A stretch of 53,866 nt of DNA, from positions 1 through 53,866 of the IMG/VR virus record IMGVR_UViG_3300031963_012638, one strand, 5' to 3'. This DNA is from a virus. The translations under genes were made by a program, and so were the position numbers. Under the pieces are notes generated by a model. The model was not told the DNA's origin. It did not search any database and saw only the letters and a list, made by a program, of their open reading frames with translations. Shown here piece after piece: positions 45,116 through 51,026 of this stretch (within the stretch, counting starts at the first letter, position 1; each line of letters opens with the position of its first letter).

Positions 45116-45564
45116 TTTTCCTTAATGCTCTGTGTTGCCACAGAGACTTTGCCTCTCCACCATCGCCTTATAACTTTTCCTTGAGTTGGCTATTAAGCAA
45201 TAGTAGGTCAGCTTAGATGTTGTTATCTAAGATATTATTCACCCAAAAGTACCCACATCAGTCATCGCATCTCCGGCTTTAGTGAGTCCGTTTAGCTAGT
45301 GACTACTTTTGGCTATGCTAGACTGTTGTTTGCGCAGCGACTTTTTTTCAGACGTTCCACCATCGCCTTTTCCTTTGAGAGGAATGAAGTTTCTAGTAGT
45401 TTTAAATAGGACTCAGTTACGACGCGACCTCTCCCGAACGCACGCTGGAGTTTCCTCCAATTTCCTATCGTCTTTCAACGGGCTTGCTGTCTCTTACGAG
45501 TTTAAATAAGATTTTATTCTTAAGTGAGCATGGTTTTGCTCAGGTTACCTCTGCACAACAGTCT
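45116..45564 (-). ncRNA. Predicted large structured RNA or sigma-factor leader (class unknown)
   Basis: About 450 nt without a credible gene lie between a promoter (45570-45597) and the sigma-factor ATG. On the minus strand AGACTGTTGT (45564-45555) pairs with ACAACAGTCT (45329-45320), closing a ~245-nt domain. CCAAAAGTA (45312-45304) pairs with TACTTTTGG (45251-45243). TGAGTCC in the first domain (45415-45409) can pair with GGACTCA in the second (45289-45283), a pseudoknot. Hairpins include CTCTGTG-GCAA-CACAGAG (45145-45128), TGGAG-GAAA-CTCCA (45459-45446), CTC-GTAA-GAG (45500-45491) and CTTAGAT-AACAAC-ATCTAAG (45231-45212). AAGGCGATGGTGGA occurs twice, 200 nt apart. I could not match it to a known RNA class. 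Confidence 0.6.
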
Positions 45565-45569
45565 GGATG

Positions 45570-45597
45570 ACTATGACCTGTTTTCTGGAAAAGTCAA
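45570..45597 (-). promoter_or_regulatory. Promoter driving the structured RNA / sigma leader
   Basis: On the minus strand TTGACT (45592-45597), a 16-nt spacer and CATAGT (45570-45575) predict transcription from about 45562-45564. That is exactly where the 5' strand of the long closing helix begins. There is no start codon nearby, unlike the other promoters of this type in the window. Confidence 0.6.
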
Positions 45598-45598
45598 A

Positions 45599-46006
45599 TC
45601 ATTTCTTAAGCGAGTCTGGAGTGGCCTTAGAAGCGATATAAATTAAATTCTTTAAATCCTTTTCTGTAATATTTAAAACGTCGCACTTCTCTGACTCGCT
45701 GTTTAACTCTTGGCACATATTATTAATAATAGAAGCTATGCCAGCGGCTACCAGCCCGCTTACTTCTATCGTCTGAGAAAAGGACTCAAGAGACTTCACT
45801 AAAACCCAATATTCTTCGCCGTCTAGAACGCATGAGCGAAGCACATTGGCTTTTTCCATTTCTCTCAGAGCGCAGACAAGCGCCGCGTTTTCCGATGGTT
45901 CATCGTCAGACACCAAAATCACTTCTTTCCTATTTTTCTTTAGATTGAAGCAACTGCGGCTGTTGAAGTACTCGTTGAGTAGCTGATAACATTCAATGAT
46001 GTTCAC
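45599..46006 (-). CDS. Unknown 135-aa protein
   Basis: An acidic protein with an N-terminal ECYQLLNEYFNSRSCFNL, a central beta section with DGEEYWVLVKSL, and a C-terminal helical part (SGLVAAGIASIINNMCQEL). No family was recognised. The start is GTG, five bases after a -10 box, so the mRNA should be leaderless. It is divergent from dut, sharing a 76-nt regulatory gap. The central segment resembles small winged-helix-like regulators only loosely. The stop overlaps the promoter of the structured RNA. Confidence 0.7.
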   Translation of the reverse strand: MNIIECYQLLNEYFNSRSCFNLKKNRKEVILVSDDEPSENAALVCALREMEKANVLRSCVLDGEEYWVLVKSLESFSQTIEVSGLVAAGIASIINNMCQELNSESEKCDVLNITEKDLKNLIYIASKATPDSLKK

Positions 46007-46011
46007 ACTTT

Positions 46012-46040
46012 AATATGATCTCAAAAAGTAAAAAAATCAA
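46012..46040 (-). promoter_or_regulatory. Sigma70-like promoter, predicted leaderless (GTG start)
   Basis: On the minus strand TTGATT (46035-46040), a 17-nt spacer and CATATT (46012-46017) are followed by AAAGT and the GTG at 46006. The predicted transcription start is the start codon itself. It is back-to-back with the dut promoter. Confidence 0.65.
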
Positions 46041-46048
46041 ATTTTAAG

Positions 46049-46076
46049 TTGACTTTTTTTACTATAGCTGCATAAT
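46049..46076 (+). promoter_or_regulatory. Sigma70-like promoter of dut, predicted leaderless (GTG start)
   Basis: TTGACT (46049-46054), a 16-nt spacer and CATAAT (46071-46076) are followed by six bases and the GTG at 46083. No Shine-Dalgarno sequence is present. Confidence 0.72.
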
Positions 46077-46082
46077 ATCGTC

Positions 46083-46505
46083 GTGGACATACACATCAAA
46101 CTGTTAAGCGACTTGGCCAAGATTCCTACGCAAGCTACTGCATTTTCTGCTGGATACGATTTGTATGCTGCTGAAAGCGCAATTATTCCCAGACTTGGCA
46201 GGGCATTGATTAAGACAAACGTCAGCATGGCCATTCCCATGAACCACTATGGAAGAATAGCTCCAAGATCTGGACTGGCATATAAAAATGGAATTGACGT
46301 TTTAGCCGGTGTAATAGACTCTGACTACAGGGGCGATATTGGTGTTATTTTGTATAACACCGACAACAATGTTGATTTTAATGTGAAAGCTGGAGACAAA
46401 ATTGCTCAAATAATAATTGAGCCATGCGCTCATGTTAATTTTGTAAAGTCTAACGACCTAACTTCAACCAAGCGAGGCGAGGGTGGCTATGGGCATTCAG
46501 GATAA
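46083..46505 (+). CDS. dut: dUTPase (dUTP diphosphatase)
   Basis: This is a 140-residue trimeric-type dUTPase with all five motifs: AGYDLYAAE (1), GRIAPRSGLA (2), GVIDSDYRGDIGVIL (3), GDKIAQIIIEP (4) and RGEGGYGHSG (5, usually RGxGGFGSTG). The catalytic Asp is the one in motif 3. It hydrolyses dUTP to dUMP, keeping uracil out of DNA and feeding dTMP synthesis. The start is GTG, six bases after a -10 box. First gene of the plus-strand module. Overlaps the next gene by 17 nt. Confidence 0.94.
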   Translation: MDIHIKLLSDLAKIPTQATAFSAGYDLYAAESAIIPRLGRALIKTNVSMAIPMNHYGRIAPRSGLAYKNGIDVLAGVIDSDYRGDIGVILYNTDNNVDFNVKAGDKIAQIIIEPCAHVNFVKSNDLTSTKRGEGGYGHSG

Positions 46506-46842
46506 TATTGTCCAAGCCGCCTCTTGCGCGGCGATTTCTATTTTGCTTTATAAGACAGATTTCATTGTCGAATACGGCAAGATATTTAAAATTTTGTCTT
46601 TTACCAGAGACATTGAGTATAAATGTTTTAAAATTCAAAACAATGGCAAGACAAATTATTTTGACTTCTTGCTTCTCAAGAACAATAATTTTTTTACTAG
46701 ATTATTGAGCTGCCCATATTGTTTGGGCTTTTGGTTATGTTTTGCTGTTTCAAAAATTCAATTTGTTTTTTTTGTTTATTTTGTGTATGTAATACTATAC
46801 AAAACTGTAGATATAATGTTTAACCATGGAAATAGAAATTAA
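46489..46842 (+). CDS. Small membrane protein with CPYC motif
   Basis: Two hydrophobic segments are visible, one near the N-terminus (VQAASCAAISILLY) and a longer one from SCPYCLGFWLCFAV to FFVYFVYVILY. They flank a charged middle section with many Lys. The SCPYCLGFW phrase resembles a small family of phage membrane proteins (DUF1360-like). The frame also has a GTG at 46483; I chose the ATG at 46489, after GAGG-like bases. The function is unknown; inner-membrane location is likely. It overlaps both neighbours. Confidence 0.65.
   Translation: MGIQDNIVQAASCAAISILLYKTDFIVEYGKIFKILSFTRDIEYKCFKIQNNGKTNYFDFLLLKNNNFFTRLLSCPYCLGFWLCFAVSKIQFVFFVYFVYVILYKTVDIMFNHGNRN
46812..46817 (+). promoter_or_regulatory. 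Possible -10 box before the 99-aa gene
   Basis: A perfect TATAAT lies eight bases before the ATG at 46826, inside the end of the membrane-protein gene. No good -35 box is visible at the expected distance, so support comes mainly from the shared spacing with the other start-proximal promoters. Confidence 0.35.
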
Positions 46843-47125
46843 GGGACTAATAGAATTTTGCAAAGCCATCTCGACAAGCCCGACAGAAGTGTCAAGATCC
46901 TCAGAATTAGTAGAAGCGCTGTCTTTTTGTATAGACAGTTTGTCGAAATGCAACTGCTCAAATAAGGCAGCTACTGAAATCCATGAAAGCAAATATGTTG
47001 AAATCGCAGAGAAGTTTTCTCAAGATACCATCAAAATTCTTGCTGAAATATTAGATCCGAATAAAACTTATTCAAACATAAGCATAACATTCCCATATTC
47101 AGACAAAATAATAAAAATCAAATGA
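46826..47125 (+). CDS. Unknown 99-aa protein
   Basis: A mostly helical protein with a cysteine-rich segment (ALSFCIDSLSKCNCSNKAATEIHES, about residues 30-54) and a C-terminal beta-like tail. No family was recognised. It overlaps the membrane-protein gene (17 nt) and ends in an ATGA overlap with the next small gene, so it belongs to the dut transcription unit or to a start-proximal promoter of its own. Confidence 0.6.
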   Translation: MEIEIKGLIEFCKAISTSPTEVSRSSELVEALSFCIDSLSKCNCSNKAATEIHESKYVEIAEKFSQDTIKILAEILDPNKTYSNISITFPYSDKIIKIK

Positions 47126-47301
47126 AAGAATCCAGACTTGATATCAATTCAAGGTTAATTGGCAAAACTGTAAAGATTTTAGATCCAGAAGGAGAGTGGA
47201 TCGGAGAGGTTACAGCCGTAAAGGATGAGGAGACGTTCATTGTATCAAACGGAGATACCTTAGTTTCTGTTGATATTTTTGATATTAGGTCTCTTAATTA
47301 G
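47122..47301 (+). CDS. Small SH3/KOW-like barrel protein
   Basis: A 59-residue product that starts with an ATGA overlap to the preceding gene. LIGKTVKILDPEGEWIGEV, TFIVSNGDTLVSV and a terminal FDIRSLN have the alternating strand pattern of a small SH3-like or KOW-like barrel. It is too short for automatic calling but its in-frame coupling, codon usage and amphipathic strand pattern support it. Function unknown. Confidence 0.6.
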   Translation: MKESRLDINSRLIGKTVKILDPEGEWIGEVTAVKDEETFIVSNGDTLVSVDIFDIRSLN

Positions 47302-47316
47302 GTGTAATACGATTAT

Positions 47317-47517
47317 ATGCCATTACCTAAACCTAGAAAGAACGAAAAGCAAAGCGAGTTTGTATCAAAATGCATGGGGGATCCTACAATGAACAAGGAT
47401 TTCCCGCAGCAAAAACAAAGAGCCGCTGTGTGCTATAGTCAATTCAAAAGAAAATCCAAAGCCTCTGAATCTTTAGACTGGGAAGATTGCTCTGACGAGT
47501 CTTTCTTAATTTATTAA
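47317..47517 (+). CDS. Conserved small phage protein (MPLPKPRKNE type)
   Basis: A 66-residue protein: MPLPKPRKNEKQSEFVSKCMGD, then NKDFPQQKQRAAVCYSQF, then an acidic C-terminus (DWEDCSDESF). The CMGD...FP.QKQRAAVCYSQW pattern recurs in small phage genes, often near capsid or protease genes, and is also found fused to phage head proteins. Exact function is not established. It is followed by a hairpin terminator. Confidence 0.65.
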   Translation: MPLPKPRKNEKQSEFVSKCMGDPTMNKDFPQQKQRAAVCYSQFKRKSKASESLDWEDCSDESFLIY

Positions 47518-47519
47518 AT

Positions 47520-47552
47520 AAAAAAGGCGCGATTTTCATCGCGCCGTGTTTT
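47520..47552. terminator. Intrinsic terminator, strongest on the minus strand
   Basis: GGCGCGAT-TTTC-ATCGCGCC (47526-47545) forms an 8-bp GC-rich stem. On the minus strand the loop is GAAA and six T follow, an excellent terminator for the small minus-strand gene at 47551-47706. On the plus strand GTGTTTTA follows, which could also stop the preceding plus-strand gene. Confidence 0.85.
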
Positions 47553-47706
47553 ATCGCTTTTTAGCGGAGCCCGAGCTACCAGAACTTCCTGGCTGGCCTC
47601 CCTTGCCAACATTACCTGTGTTGCCTGTGTTACCTGCGTTGCCAGAAGACGTTGGCTTCTTAGCCGCCTTCTTTATAGCATTTTTAGAAGTAGAATTTTT
47701 CTTCAT
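47551..47706 (-). CDS. Small basic Gly/Asn/Ser-rich protein
   Basis: A 51-residue product lies on the opposite strand to its neighbours. A Lys-rich N-terminus (MKKNSTSKNAIKKAAKKP) is followed by a low-complexity Gly repeat (GNAGNTGNTGNVGKGG, GSSGSSGS) and a KKR end. TAGAAT lies six bases before the ATG, giving the same spacing as the predicted leaderless promoters, and a strong terminator follows the stop. A histone-like or packaging-associated DNA-binding role is possible but speculative. The main doubt is low complexity. Confidence 0.5.
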   Translation of the reverse strand: MKKNSTSKNAIKKAAKKPTSSGNAGNTGNTGNVGKGGQPGSSGSSGSAKKR

Positions 47707-47749
47707 CAATTCATTCTAAAAATAACGTTAAAAAAATCTAGAAAAAATC

Positions 47750-47778
47750 TTGACATTAATAAGAAAAAAAATCATACT
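47750..47778 (+). promoter_or_regulatory. Sigma70-like promoter of the HNH gene, predicted leaderless
   Basis: TTGACA (47750-47755), a 17-nt spacer and CATACT (47773-47778) are followed by TAATGC and the ATG at 47785. The preceding ~70 bases are A/T-rich. Predicted transcription begins at the start codon. Confidence 0.72.
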
Positions 47779-47784
47779 TAATGC

Positions 47785-48396
47785 ATGGGTATAGAGGACA
47801 AAATTATATGTCTATGTCTTAACAAGAGGTGGCAACCTATTGGAGTTAAGTCTGTTAGAGACGCTTTTAGCGAGCTTGTTAATCCTAACTGCGTGGCGCT
47901 TAATGTTCTCTACGGTAAAAATAAAGATGGTTCTTTAAATTTTTCTGAAGTAGAAGATATTCAAGCGGTCAAATGGGAAGAATGGATAACGCTCCCAGTT
48001 AGAGAATGTGACCTAGAAATAAGAACAAGTAAAATGTCAATTAGAGTTCCTACAATTATTGCCTCTTCTAAATACGCTGAAATCCCAGTAAAGACATTCC
48101 GCCCTACCAAGAACAACATTTGGATCAGAGACAAAGGAATTTGCCAATACAGCGGCAAAAAGTTAAAACCAGAAGAAGCAAATATAGACCACCCTTTTCC
48201 AAAGTCTAGAGGAGGCCCAAACACTTGGGAAAACATGGTGCTATGTCATAAAGACATAAACTCTAAAAAAGGAAACAAAACCCCAGAAGAAGCTGGGCTG
48301 AAACTCATAAGAAAGCCCAAAGCCATGCCGCCCATTCTGGCAACAGATTTAATAGAATTTAAAAATCATATAGATTGGAATGTTTTTATCAAATGA
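47785..48396 (+). CDS. HNH endonuclease-like protein without zinc cysteine pairs
   Basis: The 203-residue protein has an HNH core, IWIRDKGICQYSGKKL, IDHPFPKSRGGPNTWENMVLC, HKDINSKKGNKTPEEAGLKL (residues 112-175). Active-site D/H (IDH), N (ENM) and N (IN) are kept, but the usual CxxC pairs are reduced to CQYSG and LCHKD; a branch of bacterial HNH proteins with CQYSG also lacks them. N-terminal 110 residues are of unknown fold. It may cut DNA in packaging, recombination or host-genome destruction, or be a mobile gene. Ends in ATGA overlap with the next gene. Confidence 0.82.
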   Translation: MGIEDKIICLCLNKRWQPIGVKSVRDAFSELVNPNCVALNVLYGKNKDGSLNFSEVEDIQAVKWEEWITLPVRECDLEIRTSKMSIRVPTIIASSKYAEIPVKTFRPTKNNIWIRDKGICQYSGKKLKPEEANIDHPFPKSRGGPNTWENMVLCHKDINSKKGNKTPEEAGLKLIRKPKAMPPILATDLIEFKNHIDWNVFIK

Positions 48397-49079
48397 ATAA
48401 ATTAATAGGAATATCAGGATTAGCTGGCGACGGCAAAGACTCTTTATGCAATATGCTTAGAGAGTTGTTCGAAGAAATGGGCTATGAATTTGAAAGAATT
48501 GCTTTGGCAGATTCTATTAAAGAAGAATGCAAAGAAGCTCTTTTGTCTCTCTACGGCATAGACCCAATAATTTGTTCAAGAGAAGACAAGAGTAAAATAC
48601 GAGACTTTTTGGTTTTTCATGGCAAAGTTAAGCGCATTGAAACCAGAGGCACTCATTGGACCGACAAGATCTCTAAAGCCATAGCCAAGTTCGAGAAAAC
48701 AAAAAACGAAAGAATAATTTGCATTCCAGATATTAGACACGCTGAATATGAAAACGATGAAGTTTATTGGTTAAAGAAAAATGGCGGTATTTTAATTCAT
48801 GTCAAAAAGTATAAAATAGAAAGCGCATCCCCTTTCAAAAAAACATTTTCAATCCCAGTCAACAATCAAGAAGCGACTCATACTCCAAAGGTCGAAGCCC
48901 TCGCTGATTATGTTTTAGAATGGCAAGACACATCTCCGAAGCCTCCTGAAGAGAGCCATTTTTCTAAGCAGTCTGTTTATGAGTTATTTAGTCTCATCTA
49001 TGGCGCACTTAGTGAGACAAAAAGTTCCTCCAAGTCTCGGAAAAACAAGAAAAACATAGAAAATCTAAGCCAAATCTAA
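48393..49079 (+). CDS. P-loop dNMP-kinase-like protein
   Basis: From the ATG that overlaps the HNH stop (ATGA) the protein is 228 residues. A TTG 18 bases upstream is less likely. It opens KLIGISGLAGDGKDSLCNML (P-loop GxxGxGKDS), and has ICIPDIRHAEYENDEVYWLKKNGG and LIHVKK, phrases typical of phage deoxynucleoside-monophosphate kinases. It would convert dNMPs to dNDPs, fitting with RNR and dUTPase. The C-terminal 60 residues are Ser/Lys-rich and disordered. Related P-loop kinases cannot be ruled out. Confidence 0.75.
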   Translation: MNKLIGISGLAGDGKDSLCNMLRELFEEMGYEFERIALADSIKEECKEALLSLYGIDPIICSREDKSKIRDFLVFHGKVKRIETRGTHWTDKISKAIAKFEKTKNERIICIPDIRHAEYENDEVYWLKKNGGILIHVKKYKIESASPFKKTFSIPVNNQEATHTPKVEALADYVLEWQDTSPKPPEESHFSKQSVYELFSLIYGALSETKSSSKSRKNKKNIENLSQI

Positions 49080-49109
49080 CGGCACAGCCTTTGCTTTTAA
49101 AAAGTACCT

Positions 49110-49448
49110 ATGGACAATACATATAATTCATTATTTTATAACCTAATCGATAGCACCTCTAACATTGAATATGATTGGCGGCATGAAAATGGAAAGTATT
49201 TGCTTTCTTTTGATGTCCCCGGATTTTCTAAAGAAGAGGTTTCTGTTAAAACCAAGCAAGGCAGATTGATTATTAAAGCTGCACCCTCTAAAGAAAACAA
49301 AAGAAAATCCAAGTCAATCGTATTTATTTTGCCAAAAGATTGCGATCTTGCAAAAACTTCCGCTGAACTAGAAAACGGTGTTTTAAATGTTTCTTTGCCG
49401 GAAAAAGAAAACCCAGAAAGCAGGGAAATTTCTGTAAAAATAACTTGA
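49110..49448 (+). CDS. Hsp20 / alpha-crystallin small heat-shock protein
   Basis: The 112-residue product is an alpha-crystallin domain with short flanks: YLLSFDVPGFSKEEVSVKTKQGRLIIKA (beta strands 2-5), FILPKDCDLAKTSAELENGVLNVSLPEKE (the A.L.nGVL.v.lP signature) and a closing REISVKIT. The domain holds unfolding proteins and prevents aggregation. The N-terminal arm is very short (about 20 residues), so it may form small oligomers. Phage copies are known in some T4-like marine phages and may assist virion assembly. No strong promoter lies before the ATG. Confidence 0.88.
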   Translation: MDNTYNSLFYNLIDSTSNIEYDWRHENGKYLLSFDVPGFSKEEVSVKTKQGRLIIKAAPSKENKRKSKSIVFILPKDCDLAKTSAELENGVLNVSLPEKENPESREISVKIT

Positions 49449-49474
49449 CTTTTTCTATTTTTCAGCAACAATAT
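49445..49474 (+). promoter_or_regulatory. Start-proximal promoter of the 62-aa gene
   Basis: TTGACT (49445-49450) overlaps the Hsp20 stop. An 18-nt spacer leads to CAATAT (49469-49474), seven bases before the ATG at 49482. The -10 box is weaker than in the other cases. Confidence 0.5.
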
Positions 49475-49481
49475 AGATGCT

Positions 49482-49670
49482 ATGAATAAGTACTCTATTA
49501 CGGTTACCGAGTCTGACTGCGGTAGGCTAACAGTGACTGATGTCCAGAAGGTTGTTAAGATCAACCAACATCGAACCGACACCAAGCGTATTGCGCGTAA
49601 TGCATTCGGTTTCGCAACTGCATCTGACCCACAAACCCTAAGTAAGCGAGCGGCTCGACGTAAGCGTTAA
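49482..49670 (+). CDS. Small basic protein, unknown
   Basis: A 62-residue protein with a beta-like N-terminus (YSITVTESDCGRLTVTD), a central basic segment and a KRAARRKR end. The positive charge suggests nucleic-acid binding. It has its own start-proximal promoter and a hairpin terminator and so looks like an independently expressed unit. No homologue was recognised. Confidence 0.6.
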   Translation: MNKYSITVTESDCGRLTVTDVQKVVKINQHRTDTKRIARNAFGFATASDPQTLSKRAARRKR

Positions 49671-49681
49671 AATACAAAACT

Positions 49682-49706
49682 GAGGGGAGCGAAAGCTCCC
49701 CTCTTT
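49682..49706 (+). terminator. Intrinsic terminator after the 62-aa basic protein gene
   Basis: GAGGGGAGC (49682-49690), loop GAAA and GCTCCCCTC (49695-49703) form a perfect 9-bp stem followed by TTTCATTTTAT. It lies between the basic protein and the coiled-coil gene, 9 nt before the latter's ATG. Confidence 0.85.
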
Positions 49707-49714
49707 CATTTTAT

Positions 49715-49912
49715 ATGGACCATTTGCAAATGATGCTCAAGACGGCGGAGTTTTATGAAAAAGAATCAGACAGACTTATAAAAAAACTAGAAAAAGCCAA
49801 ATCTAAAAAACAAGCCGCCGCTGTGCTTAATGAGTTGAAGAGTCTAAAGAGTAAGATTCTTTTTGAAATAACTCAAATAGAAAAAATAATAGAAGAAAAC
49901 TCAGATCTTTAA
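49715..49912 (+). CDS. Small coiled-coil protein
   Basis: A 65-residue, entirely helical and highly charged protein (Lys/Glu-rich; LIKKLEKAKSKKQAAAVLNELKSLKSK) predicted to form a coiled coil. It starts just after a terminator hairpin, so its promoter is not obvious; read-through or a hidden element would be needed. Ends tail-to-tail with the minus-strand structural gene (4-nt overlap). Function unknown. Confidence 0.6.
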   Translation: MDHLQMMLKTAEFYEKESDRLIKKLEKAKSKKQAAAVLNELKSLKSKILFEITQIEKIIEENSDL

Positions 49913-50433
49913 TAAGCTGTATATCCATAAGTTCTGCCAGATCTAATGTATGGATAATTGTCTGGGAATGCTCCAGCGACAATATCGTCTCCGACTACCT
50001 GTTCTGGGGTAAATTGTTTTCCTCTATATGCGCTAATTAGAAGCTTGAGAGATTCTTCTTCTTGTTTCTTTTCTGCGCTAACTGTTTTAATGATTTGATT
50101 TTTGTCTATTTTTCTTACTTTTGTGTCGTTATGCGTTACTTCTATTACGTCGTCTGAATCTGTAGAAGTTAATTTAGATCTAATAATTACGGCGTAACGA
50201 TGTATCATGTACATCTTTTTTAATATCGCCACAGCATTAATATTTATTTCGGCATTGTTATCATCTGCGTCTACTATTTCATAAGTAGTTCCATCTATAA
50301 CAAAATTAGAAAACAAGAAACTATTTAAAGCCCCGACGTTAGCTCTTACCCAAAAAGATATAGCCGCTATGCTTAAATCGCTTGGGCTATTTAAATCAAA
50401 ATAAATTTCTTGAGCTATATCAACAACCTTCAT
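49909..50433 (-). CDS. Unknown phage virion-module protein
   Basis: A 174-residue protein at the 3' end of the tail-fibre operon. VDIAQEIYFDLNSPSDLSIAAISFWVRANVGALN is helical, followed by beta strands (NFVIDGTTYEIVDADDN), a helix with LKKMYMIHRYAVIIRSKL, and a C-terminal FPDNYPYIRSGRTYGYTAY. It resembles neck or tail-completion proteins only by layout. No specific family was recognised. Confidence 0.6.
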   Translation of the reverse strand: MKVVDIAQEIYFDLNSPSDLSIAAISFWVRANVGALNSFLFSNFVIDGTTYEIVDADDNNAEININAVAILKKMYMIHRYAVIIRSKLTSTDSDDVIEVTHNDTKVRKIDKNQIIKTVSAEKKQEEESLKLLISAYRGKQFTPEQVVGDDIVAGAFPDNYPYIRSGRTYGYTAY

Positions 50434-50467
50434 ATTAGTTAATTACACAAGAATAAGAGTTCTAACT

Positions 50468-51025
50468 TTATTTTTCTATTGGCGGAAATGGTGGTATAGT
50501 TATATTTGGAGCAGACGTAGGAATCGCAGGCCAAGCTAATTGACTATAATCAGAAATATCAAACATTGCTCTCAACTGTTGCCTGAAATTAGAAAAATCG
50601 ATTCTAGCTTGTTCGGAAATAGGAGCGTCGGCTAACTGAGTGAAGTCTGTGAGTTTCAAACAAGAGTCTCTTACTGGGGTGTATCTATTTTTAAGAAGTT
50701 GTTTTTTTTCCTCTTGTTCTTGAGGTGTTAAATCTACTTCGATATAGACAACATTTACTGTTTCTGATTCAGGGTTTACATTATTTTCAGATACAATTTT
50801 TTTACTAAAAACGCCTACTGGCTTAACTCCAATAACAGCCTGCCAAAAACTTAACGTGGGCCTGTCTAGCCAATCTAGATTTTTTAGTAATTGAGGCGCG
50901 TCTTTTTCAAGATTATTAAAATTACTAACATTAAGGAAAGTAATAGGCAAATAATCTGGTCCATTTAGAATCGTGATAGATCCGTCTGAATTTTTTTGAA
51001 TTAAAAAGTAAAGATTCGTGTTCAT
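50468..51025 (-). CDS. Tail fibre assembly-type protein
   Basis: The 185-residue product has a central acidic linker region (PQEQEEKKQLLKNRYTPVRDSCLKLTDFTQLADAPISEQ) and FSNFRQQLRAMFD...LAWPAIPTSAP. The R...L...D.......R..FR..LR.......WP..P pattern is the C-terminal signature of phage tail assembly/fibre chaperones. It lies immediately downstream of two fibre genes, as expected for such a chaperone. A proline-rich end (IPPFPPIEK) is also typical. Confidence 0.72.
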   Translation of the reverse strand: MNTNLYFLIQKNSDGSITILNGPDYLPITFLNVSNFNNLEKDAPQLLKNLDWLDRPTLSFWQAVIGVKPVGVFSKKIVSENNVNPESETVNVVYIEVDLTPQEQEEKKQLLKNRYTPVRDSCLKLTDFTQLADAPISEQARIDFSNFRQQLRAMFDISDYSQLAWPAIPTSAPNITIPPFPPIEK

Positions 51026-51026
51026 A

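Noticed and set aside
45243-45312. CTGATG motif resembling a hammerhead ribozyme core
   Set aside because: The next base is T rather than A, and the required GAAA strand and cleavage triplet are not in the right places.
45309-45509. Plus-strand 66-residue frame in the non-coding segment before the sigma gene
   Set aside because: Unlike neighbours in composition, no start signal, and it crosses strands of the predicted RNA helices.
45116-45564. Group I intron, group II intron or tmRNA
   Set aside because: No recognisable catalytic-core elements, domain V, tRNA-like ends or interrupted gene on either side.
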